Origin: Bondarzewia mesenterica
Taxonomy: Eukaryota > Basidiomycota > Agaricomycetes > Russulales > Bondarzewiaceae
Assembly (NCBI GenBank): GCA_004802705.1
Contig: SGPL01000433.1
Coordinates: 1-28,459 of the forward strand
Reading direction: 5' to 3'
DNA length: 28,459 nt
In this document: positions 20,579-28,459 of the stretch, piece by piece
Position numbering within the stretch: the stretch's first letter is position 1
Layout: each line of letters opens with the position of its first letter
The notes under the pieces: generated by a model
Database searches by the model: none
What the model was told of the DNA's origin: nothing
Seen by the model: only the letters and a program-made list of their open reading frames with translations
Translations under genes and position numbers: made by a program

Positions 20579-21340
20579 ACCATTACCACTGCCACTACCC
20601 TCCAAATGCTCATCAAGGTGTTGAATCACCTATACAACATAACACCCCTTAAGGATGATAGAAGCAACTTTCCATCCTAGAAGTTTCATACTCAGAAGGT
20701 ACTCAAGATTTGGGGGCTCTGGAGTGTGATGGATAAGAGCATAGAAGCACTTGACTAAAAGTCGAGTCAGTATGCTGAGTGGCAAGCAAAGGATAGAGAA
20801 GTGAATGCCTAAATAATGCTTACTTTGAAAAATGAGCTACTCAATACTGTCATATATGCCATGATGGTGTGTAAAGCTTGGGAGTTCCTACATATCTGCT
20901 ATGAAGGCAAAGGAAAGCAAAAAGTCGCATATCTGATCGTAAACTATTCTACAGTACATTGATAGATGACTCACCTCTCAAACTACAAATTAACTCGATG
21001 TGATAAGTCTCTCCTACACTTTACTTCCTTAGTCATAAGCTCGAGGATAAGCTCATGGCTGTCACCATCATTCTATCTCTTCTTTTATCCTACAACACTC
21101 TCTAAACCATCCTTACCTCCTAAATCAAAACCCTCAACCTCAGGGAGTGCCATTGCAAATCGATGTAGACCTTTACATTTATAGCTTGAATCTTCAGCTT
21201 TAAATCCAATGGATTGAAGTTCCCATTATCACCTACAAATAGCAGTAAGTTCAATAAGTCAAAAGACAAGAAGATAAAACCTTACTGTGAGCACTGTCAA
21301 TTCACTAGGCACACAAGAGAGACATGTCAGAAATATATAG
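20579..21340 (+). pseudogene. Copia A Gag (UBN2-type) with CCHC zinc knuckle
   Basis: Gag builds the particle that packages the element's RNA. In frame from 20579: ITTATTLQMLIKVLNHLYNI, then NFPS*KFHTQKVLKIWGLW, AEWQAKDREVNA*IMLTLKN and CKAWEFLHICYEGKGKQKVA. This is the copia Gag pattern of W-K...LxxxGLW followed by W...D..A...I. Near 20935 the frame shifts and continues as FYSTLIDDSPLKLQINSM, then HKLEDKLMAVTIILSLLLSY. The CCHC knuckle is intact at 21286-21327: CEHCQFTRHTRETC, spacing C-x2-C-x4-H-x4-C. Stops occur at expected Trp and Gln positions. Confidence 0.85.
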
Positions 21341-21419
21341 CTAAGCTTGCCACTGAGGGGAAAAGAGAGAAGTTAGGAGTGGGTGATGAATGAGCTAAGC
21401 TAGCCTAAGATAGTGACAA

Positions 21420-21880
21420 TGAACCCATCAGAATGTTTATGGCCCAGGAAGAGTTATCAAAATATGGTGACTTGGCAAACTACTAAATTGTCGATTCTAG
21501 AGCAACCTAAATGATGAGTTCTAAATGGAACTGGTTAAACACATACTAGGAGCTCGAGAAGCCATGCAAAGTTTGGCTGGATGATAATTCCTACATTATA
21601 GCAATAAAAGTCAGGCAAATCCTCATTGAAATATGCACGAATGATCACTAGAGCTGTGTCATGCTCTAGGACATCCTGCACATCCCTGATCTTTATGGCA
21701 ACCTGCTATCAGTTCTCCAGCTTGCACAGTAATATGTACACATTCAATTCATCAATGATAAGTATGAAATCCTTGACCAAAATGGAGTACTCACTTACAA
21801 AGGGCATTGAGAAGACAATCTGTACATTATCAAGTGCAAAACTGTCACCTCAGAAGCTACCTACATCACTCACATGATAG
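21420..21880 (+). pseudogene. Copia A aspartic protease and pre-integrase segment
   Basis: The retroviral-type protease would cut the polyprotein. The reading IVDSRAT at 21487-21507 occupies the active-site position of the family DSGAT motif; the Gly is replaced by Arg (GGA to AGA), which should abolish catalysis. It is followed by MMSSKWNWLNTY and KPCKVWLDDNSY, then the pre-integrase part DILHIPDLYGNLLSVLQLAQ and YEILDQNGVLTYKG, all in copia order. Two in-frame stops lie close to the active site. Confidence 0.85.
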
Positions 21881-22079
21881 CACCACGAGATGATCCATCA
21901 TCAAATGACACTTCTGAGCTTATTAACTTGGCCATGATCACCTACACTAAAATTTTCAAAGCTAATGTGCAGACTTAGTATTGCTGGCTCAGTCACATTT
22001 TTCATCGAGTCTATCCTCAAAATGATGAAAAAGGAGATGGTTAGAGAGATATTGATAGTAAAGAGACTCACCAGATCAG

Positions 22080-22680
22080 CATCTACAAGCCTTGTCTCAT
22101 GGACAAGCAGACTCATAAGCCCATCGTAAAGGAGGCTAGAGTTCGCACAATATGGCCCCTCTAGTGTATACACTCAGATATGTGTAGACCTTTCCAAACT
22201 ATCTCGTGTCAGGAGTATGGCTACTTTATCACTTGGATCAATGATGCAATGTGCTGAGTCATTATAAATGGGCTCAAGTATAAGAGTGAGGTCAACGCAC
22301 ATTATTGTGATTTCATCATACACATGGAGGTCAAAACTAAAGAGCAATCTATGGCTTTCAGATCAGATGCAGGTAAAAAATATGCAGAAGAGGCATAGCA
22401 AACTTACTTGAAGCAGAAAGGAAACATACATGAGGTTCCTACAGCTAAAATCTCTGAATGTGATGGAGTATTCAAGTGAATGAATCAGACCTCCTTATTG
22501 AAAATGCAAAGGCCATGCTCATTAATGCTGATCTCCTAAAGTCCTATTAGTTTGACACCATTGAATATGCCACCCTATTATACAACATTAGCTTTATGAA
22601 ATCCCTGAAGGGGAACATCATGCTAGAAAAGGCATGGTCCAAGAACAAACTAAATGTTGCTTATTTATGAGTGTTTAGCT
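22080..22680 (+). pseudogene. Copia A integrase core, catalytic Glu lost
   Basis: Integrase inserts the cDNA copy using a D, D-35-E active site. Visible in frame: IYKPCLMDKQTHKPI (end of the zinc-binding part), then IHSDMCRPFQT with the first Asp at 22177-22179, ITWINDAM, LKYKSEVNAHYCDFI, AFRSDAGKKY with the second Asp at 22366-22368, YLKQKGNIHEVPT, and ECDGVFK*MNQT. In the last motif the family Glu is Lys (GAG to AAG), the next Arg is a stop (CGA to TGA) and the later Arg is Gln (CGG to CAG). These are three adjacent transitions, two of them at CpG. Inactive. Confidence 0.88.
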
Positions 22681-23259
22681 GCAAGTCCTACATCTTAGTT
22701 CCTAAAGCTCAGCATTGCAAACTCGATGCAAAGTCACTCGAGTGCATTCTCATCAGCTACCTCTCGAACTGAAAGGCTTATTGCCTGGTGCATTGCCCTA
22801 ATAAGCATATAGTCGAGTCATGCAATATGATCTTTGATGAGGGTGCTAGGCAGTTTAAGTATGTCAAAATCACTCCCAATGCCATAGATAAAGACTCTGA
22901 AGAGGAGAAAATGGAGAAATCTACAGAAAGGGAGATCTGATCAGTAGATTCCATTTTGAAACTCCTCACTGCTTCTCCACCTCTAAACACAGTGGGCATA
23001 AGGCCCACTCTTATGCAAACTACCAGACAGCCCCTTGAATCAGCTCCTGAACCACACCATTTATCCCAAATTTGCAACATACTTGTGTGAGATGATGATG
23101 CTTATTATGAGCACTTCTTCTACAGCTAAAAGCTCAAAGTTATTGCTTCAACTCTGCAGCCTATGCTAATCATAATTGTTAAAGAGAAGCTCCTGAATCT
23201 AATTGAGGAGAAATTAGATGATAAAGACAACATATTCATCAACACACCTGAAACCATCA

Positions 23260-24110
23260 ATGCAGTGTGAGTTGAAGTGAATAAAAACCCACTTACTTTT
23301 ATTGCCGCAATGGCCAGCAGAAATGTAGCTAAATGGCTCACTGCATGCTAAGAGGAGATGACCTCTTTCAAGAAGATAGAGGTTTTTGACGTAATAGACA
23401 GGCCACATAGGTGCAAAGTCATAGGGAGTAAGTGGGTATTTAAGGTAAAGTGGGGACTGAGTGAGAACATTGAGAAGTTTAAGGCATGGCTTGTGGCCAA
23501 AGGGTTCATACAAGTTGAGAGTGTCAATTATAATGAGACATTCATACTTGTCATCAAGTTCATAACCCTGTGAACAATCCTGGCATTAGCCACTGAGATA
23601 GACCTCGAAGTCCATTAACTCGATGTCAAAATGGCTTACTTCAATAGTGTTTTTAATGAGGAGATCTACCTAGAGCCTGCCGAAGGTTTCAAGCCCATAG
23701 ATAACACCATTTGGAGGCTGAACAAATCACTTTATGGCCTCAAGCAGGCAAAACATGTCTGGTATAAGCACATTTGTGCAGAAATTAAGTCACTCAAGTT
23801 TATGACCTGCATCTTAGATGCTTGCCTGTTCTATAGATGAGAAGGTAACAAATTCACTTTAATAGTAGTCTATGTGGATGACATGATGCTTACCTCAATG
23901 TCTCTCACAGACCTGGAGGAGGTAAAAAACATATTCAAGAAATCATTCAACATCATTGACCTGAGAGATATCAACTAAATCCTTGACATTCATGTTAAGA
24001 GAGATCAAATAAAGAAGTCAATTTTTTTTATCTCAGGAATAGTATATCGAAGAAGTCCTATCAAGGTTTGGTCAGTAGGACATGCATCTGATGATCACAC
24101 CAATGCTAGT
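23260..24110 (+). pseudogene. Copia A reverse transcriptase
   Basis: The reverse transcriptase copies element RNA to cDNA. Conserved run: EEMTSFKKIEVFDVIDRP, KVIGSKWVFKVKWG, KFKAWLVAKGFIQVE, NYNETF, LALATEIDLEVH*LDVKMAY (first catalytic Asp kept), NEEIYLEPAEGF, IWRLNKSLYGLKQAK, WYKHI, LFYR, IVVYVDDMML with the YVDD box at 23871-23882, and YIEEVLSRFG. Two long open stretches survive (23358-23573 and 23631-23840). Stops stand for Gln and Arg. This is the best-preserved domain of the element, in the Pfam RVT_2 (copia) family. Confidence 0.93.
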
Positions 24111-24129
24111 GAATCAATAACTGGCTCAT

Positions 24130-24700
24130 ATTGAGAAGCTCGAGGTTGATATCTGCACTCACCAGTAAATCCTTAGATCTGTCATATGAGTGATGCTAGG
24201 AACACATCTAGACCTTGCATTCACCATCAGGTCCCTCAGTTAATTCTCCTCAGTACTTACTGAGAAAGCCCTACATATGCTCATGTGCATGCTCAGGTAT
24301 CTATGTAGGACATCAAATATCAGGTTAGTTTACTGAGGCACTTAAAAAGAAGAACTTACCAGTTTTATCAATGCTAACTGGGCTGGTAATGTTAATGATC
24401 ACAGATTAATCTTCAGGTTTATTTTCAAGATTGCAGATGTCGTGATCAGCTGGAGTTCAATGAAATAAGGCTTGATGTTGTTGTTGAGCACTAAAGCTGA
24501 ATACATCACAAACATGCATGCCACTAAGAAGTTAGTGTGGCTGCAGGCATTATTTATAAAAATCAGCTTACTCTGTAAAGGACCTATCACATTATTTATA
24601 GATAACCAATCAGCAATGACCATCACTGAAAATCTAGTTTAGATGTTACTCACTACTGTAAAGTGCAACTTATTGACTAAAAGGATGAATGGCTTGAGGA
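24130..24700 (+). pseudogene. Copia A RNase H
   Basis: RNase H removes the RNA strand of the hybrid. The reading MLGTHLDLAFTIRSLS, LRYLCRTSNIRLVY, LTSFINANWAGNVNDHR, ISWSSMK, LLLSTKAEYITNMHATKKLV and GPITLFIDNQSAMTITEN matches the copia C-terminus in order. In the first catalytic segment the usual D-A-D-W is N-A-N-W, and the S-T-E-A-E segment reads STKAE, both G-to-A changes that remove acidic residues. Asp of IDNQSA is kept. The frame decays at about 24700, right before the 160-bp array. Confidence 0.88.
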
Positions 24701-24716
24701 ATGTGCTATTGACAAT

Positions 24717-26480
24717 GAATATATAAGTGTAATACCTCACCAAAAAGGTAATTTTATGGAGAATCCATGTCAGCACTCACTGAAGTCTTCTGATGAAGTA
24801 TTTTTCTTCTCCAAAGAAGAATGGTGTTTTTGTCAGCAAGCATATGGTGAATGCAGAATAATTAGTCCTGTGAACTGATATGTAAGTTTTATATATGTGC
24901 AGAAAACTATTATTATATAGAACCTAGGCTGATACTCACCGAAGCTTTTTGTGTAAGTTTTAGTCCTTCTTAGGCAACAATACTGATATCTTGTTAAAAG
25001 CATAGTAAACAATGCATAATAAGGGTTCCTGTCAATGAATATTTAAGTTTTTTTTATATCAAAAAAAACTATTGGGATGTAGAATGCATGCTAGAGCTTG
25101 CCAAAGCCTTTTGGCAAAGTCTTTGCCTTTCTCGAGAAAGAACAGTGTTTTTGCCAATAAGCAAAGTCATAGATGCAAAACAAGAGTTAATGTAGATTAA
25201 TATGTGAGTATGATATATGAGCAAGAAGGTATTGTAATGTAGAATCCACACCATACAATACTGAAGCCATCTGGTGAAACCTTCAGCCTTTCTAGCAAGA
25301 AACAGTGATCTCATTAAAAAAATCATTCAGAAGATAGAACAAGTGTTATTCATAATGAATATACAAGTTTTATATATTAGCAGGAAGGTATTGTGATGTA
25401 GAATGCTCATTATATAATGCTAAAGCTATTCAGCAAAGTTTTATACCTTTCTGGTAAGGAACAGTGATCTCATTGGGCAACATCATTGAGAAAATAGCAC
25501 AAGTGCCAGTGAAGATAAATATCTAAGTGTGATATATTGGCCTGATGCTATTTTGATGCAGAAGCCATGCTCACTGACATTGAAGCTGCTCAGTAAAGTT
25601 CTACACCTTCTCAGGGAAGAATAGTGATAACACCAGTGAACATCATTGTAAATTCAGCACAAGTGCCAGAGGGCATGAATATATGAGTGTAATATATGAG
25701 AAGGAAGGTGTTGCAATGTAGAATCCATGCTGGTTAAGGCTGAAGCCATTTGGGGAAGTCTTAGGCCTTCTTAGTAAGAAACAGTGATCACACTGATAAA
25801 CATCATTGAGAAAACAGCATAAGTGCCAGTGGGAGTAAATATACAAGTTTGATATATTGGCCTGAAGCTATTTTGATGCAGAATCCATGCTCACTGATGC
25901 AGAAGCTATTCAGCAAAGTTCTACACCTTCTCAGCAAAGAACAGTGATCACACTAGTGAACATTATTGTAAATACAGCACAAGTGCTAGCAGTGATAAAT
26001 ATATAAGTATAATATATAAGGAGGAAGGTATTGTGATGTAGAATTCACCCAAGCTGAGGCTGAAGCCATCTGGGGAAGTCTCAGGCCTTTTCAGAGAAAA
26101 ACAGTGATCTCAGTGAGGAACATTATTGAGAAAATAAAACAAGTGCTAGCAGGGATGAATATACAAGTATGATATATGGGCAGAAAGCTATTGTGATGTA
26201 GAATCCACCTAGGCTAAGGCCGAAGCCATCCGGAGAAGACTTAGGCCTTCCTGGGGAAGAACAGTGATCTTTGTAAAGAACATCATTGAGAATATAAAAC
26301 AAGTGTTAATGNGGATGAATATATAAGTGTGATATATAAATAGAAAGCTATTGTGAGGTAGAATCTATCACAAATACTTTTGAACCCATTCCACAAAGTC
26401 TTCATCCTCCCTGATAAAAAAACACAATCTTGCTATTTTGTATAAAATTATCATCTCACTGACCGANATGTCTCACTGAT
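24717..26480 (+). repeat. 160-bp satellite array, right copy, with 320-bp higher-order structure
   Basis: The unit start (gaatatacaagtg or variant) occurs at 24717, 24877, 25037, 25198, 25357, 25517, 25677, 25837, 25997, 26157 and 26317: eleven registers at 160 bp with one 1-bp slip. Units nearest the copia element (24.7-25.2 kb) are the most diverged. Units at 25517 and 25837 share 'gctattttgatgcagaa' and 'ttctacaccttctcag'; units at 25677 and 25997 share 'gaaggt.ttg' and 'gaagtct.aggcc'. This gives an alternating A-B-A-B pattern of 320 bp. A degenerate last unit merges into the linker. Confidence 0.93.
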
Positions 26481-26640
26481 ATACAAATTTCTCAGCATTG
26501 GGGTTAAACTGAACATCTCACCAGTTAAAAACTTTAACCATCAGGCATACACTGAATCTCATTGCTAGCCAGAATCTTTCATCATTGAGCACAAAGCTGC
26601 TATTTTGATGACTGAGAATGTTCAGTGTGGGGAGAGAATC
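26481..26640 (+). repeat. Linker of the composite repeat, right copy
   Basis: This matches 600-740: 'tctcagcattggggttaaactg', 'ctgaatctcattgctagccag' and 'gagaatgttcagtgtg'. No gene. Confidence 0.8.
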
Positions 26641-27040
26641 AACATTTTAAAAATTTTAGCTAAACTATTAGAGATAGTCAGCAGTGAGTGAGCCTATTCT
26701 ATTACTTTCCTTGAGATGATCAATGATGAGCAAGCTCATTCTATTACTTTTCCCAAGAATCTTGGCCAAACCATTAGAGATGGTCAACAGTGAGTAAGCT
26801 CATTTTATTACTTTCTTTGAGATTCTCAGCTGAACCATTAGAGATGGTCAGCAGCAAGTGAGCCCATTCTATTACTTTCTCTGAGATTCGCAGCTAAATT
26901 ATTAAAGATGGTCAGCAGCGAGCAAGCTCAATCCTATCATCTTTTTTGAGAATCTCAGTTGAACTATTAGAGATGGTCAATAATGAGCAAGCCTAATTCT
27001 ATTACCTTTCTCAAGATTCTTGGCCAGCCATCAGAGATGG
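26641..27040 (+). repeat. 64-bp minisatellite, right copy
   Basis: The anchor 'agagat' falls at 26670, (26712), 26776, 26840, 26904, 26969 and 27033. The period is 64 bp except for one unit shortened to 42 bp by a 22-bp internal deletion at about 26710. Same unit as at 741-1190. Confidence 0.9.
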
Positions 27041-27178
27041 ATAATAGTGAGGAGCAGCCCAACTATCAGAGATAACTTGTATATACATTGGCCAAGCTCA
27101 GCTTGACCATCAGTATTGATCAAAAAGCACGATCAGCTAGAGCATCATAGATGGTGTTAAAGCACTGAATAATGTGAG
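27041..27178 (+). repeat. Tail of the composite repeat, right copy
   Basis: Matches 1191-1310 closely ('agctcagcttgaccatcag', 'agagcatcatagatggtgtt', 'gcactgaata'). Similarity to the other copies stops at about 27178. Confidence 0.8.
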
Positions 27179-27365
27179 TTAATACTGGACTGGTTAACAA
27201 TAGTCATTGTAGGATTGCCATCATTGTTGTACCTAAGCAGTAATTCACGGCTATCATCTAGCATTAAAAAAATGGCCATCCTCAATGGTCTTCCATCCCT
27301 CATTTATCTGATGGCTTACTTTAGGCCAGTTGCTAGTCCGAACAGTCTAGAGCTCATACTATAGA

Positions 27366-27665
27366 CAAGGATCTCTGTCATGGCTTAGATAAAGAATAAT
27401 CTCCACCTACCTAAGCTAAGCTGAACTAAAGTAAGATCTCATTCATTGCTCAACTCTGTAAAAAGGGCTATATAAATGAGCCTCCTGATAACATCCTATG
27501 CACAACATCAGCTAGCCAAAGCAGTTAAGACACCTCCAACTACCCTTCATGATCTTACAATAAGAGCATTGCTAATCATTATTTAGACATTCAGCATGAA
27601 GGAGTTAGTGAAGGTACTGGCCTTAGTGGAAAAGCTAACCTCTTAAATAATCATTCTGACTCTGT
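27366..27665 (+). pseudogene. Unidentified repeat protein, copy 3
   Basis: Plus-strand frame reading KVRSHSLLNSVKRAI, LLITSYAQHQLAKAVKTPPT, TIRALLIII*TFSMKELVKV and LALVEKL. It is collinear over about 100 residues with the minus-strand frame at 5150-5460 (HQVAEAI.TPPVAF, CQTLSMQE..EIL). Stops are few and fall at positions where the other copies have Gln or another residue. This copy has no N calls, so it is the best template for a database search. It lies directly downstream of the right composite repeat. I do not recognise the family. Confidence 0.6.
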
Positions 27666-27669
27666 CAAG

Positions 27670-28459
27670 GAAATGACCAGCATTCAGACTTATCATAGAG
27701 GGCTAAGCCTTACCACTCTCTTCTTAGCTACAATTAGCATAAGAATAGGATCTAAGTGTACAAAGAAATCAAAAGCAAAGTCTAGCAGACTCATTAGCAT
27801 TCTCAGGGTGTTTGGCTTGGTATATTTTATTAAAAGAGTAGCTCAAACATGAACCTACGTAATCTTTATCCCTCTGTTTGTCTTTTATTCTTTGAAAATG
27901 ATCATCTAAGTGTTAGATGAGGTATATCTTTATTTTTTAGAGCCTATAATGAGTGGTATGAAAAGAGCTGTGTCAGTGTTTAACCCCTCTCAATGATAAC
28001 TTTAGAGATCATATTATTTGAAGGCCTTATCAGTCTAACAGTAAGGTTAGGATTTTGTTAGAGGGGAGAGATTTGTTTATATAACTGCACAATATAAATT
28101 TACATTTTCTCTCTAGTTTTTGATCTCTTTTAACTGTACATCCCAAAATTATTTTTACTCTTACAATAGCCTTTAAATCTTTTAGCTATAAATAAAGCAT
28201 AACTGACACTAAGTAGCAGTGAATATTGGGTTGAGTTATTGAATGTGACTTGTTTATTTTAGATAATAAATTAAATTATGAAAGCTTTTAGCCTTTTAGT
28301 GTCATTATATGACATATATTTAAAAATTTAGATAGAAAACTCTGAACTATAATAGCATCATTTTATAATTCTAATTTAAATATCTTTAAGTTAATTTATA
28401 TAAATAAATAAAATTATAAAATTATACAAAATTTATAATTGAATATAAGTTTTTACCTT
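27670..28459. other. No gene; AT-rich end of window
   Basis: No coding similarity found. The last 230 bp are extremely AT-rich (runs of 'aaattataaaattat'), without a clear tandem period. Confidence 0.55.

Larger units (their letters stand above)
20579..24716 (+). mobile_element. Ty1/copia LTR retrotransposon A, internal region (dead)
   Basis: Gag, zinc knuckle, aspartic protease, integrase, reverse transcriptase and RNase H occur in the copia order (integrase before reverse transcriptase) over about 4.1 kb, the usual length for a copia internal region. The element is broken by many stops and at least a few frameshifts. The composite repeat lies in direct orientation on both sides (tail ending about 20010; 160-bp array starting 24717), so it may be the LTR, the left one truncated. 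Individual domains are listed separately. Resemblance is to Agaricomycete copia families. Confidence 0.9.

Noticed and set aside
21901..23513. Minus-strand frames of 70-100 codons at 21901-22173, 22778-23080, 23126-23341 and 23214-23513
   Set aside because: They lie antisense to clear copia integrase and reverse transcriptase coding on the plus strand and have no motifs of their own.
1191..27178. A short conserved minus-strand peptide (NTIYDALADHAF-like) in the tail of all three composite repeats, suggesting a gene end
   Set aside because: Only about 30 codons, with an in-frame stop in all copies, and nucleotide conservation alone explains it.

Overview
This window looks like gene-poor, transposon-filled heterochromatin from a filamentous fungus, most likely a basidiomycete (Agaricomycetes). 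Three observations support that. First, a plus-strand pseudogene at about 16.16-18.55 kb matches KDZ (Kyakuja-Dileera-Zisupton) transposases, which are greatly expanded in mushroom-forming fungi. Second, the LTR-retrotransposon remnants resemble basidiomycete Ty1/copia and Ty3/gypsy families. Third, the DNA is AT-rich with very few CpG dinucleotides, and in-frame stops fall where Arg (CGA), Gln (CAA/CAG) or Trp codons are expected, as expected from cytosine deamination of methylated or RIP-like silenced repeats. I found no intact host gene, tRNA, rRNA or CRISPR array. Every coding signal is a decayed mobile element, read by following protein similarity through stops and frameshifts.

Layout. 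1-1318: a composite repeat (160-bp satellite, linker, 64-bp minisatellite, tail) that starts before the window. 1325-2130 (minus): a Ty3/gypsy reverse transcriptase fragment cut off at the repeat. 2.1-13.4 kb: mostly unassignable decayed DNA holding two inverted copies of an unidentified protein-coding repeat (5150-5460 minus, 8825-9015 plus) and a Lys-rich ORF remnant (10.44-11.11 kb). 13.5-15.5 kb (minus): a second, internally deleted Ty1/copia element with its polypurine tract and the start of its LTR; a 430-bp foldback MITE is inserted in its RNase H domain. 16.16-18.55 kb (plus): the KDZ transposase pseudogene. 19.2-20.0 kb: a partial composite repeat with 48-66-bp units. 20.58-24.71 kb (plus): a nearly full-length but dead Ty1/copia element (Gag, zinc knuckle, protease, integrase, reverse transcriptase, RNase H). 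24.717-27.18 kb: a full composite repeat with an 11-register 160-bp array. 27.37-27.67 kb: a third copy of the unidentified repeat protein. The rest, to 28.46 kb, is AT-rich and featureless.

The most economical reading is a nested transposon graveyard. The composite repeat lies in direct orientation on both sides of the plus-strand copia element, so it may be an unusually long LTR (about 2.4 kb) carrying internal satellite arrays; alternatively it is a pericentromeric-type satellite into which elements inserted. The most novel-looking items are the 160-bp array with 320-bp higher-order structure, the foldback MITE whose two arms differ almost only by transitions, and the unidentified three-copy protein repeat.
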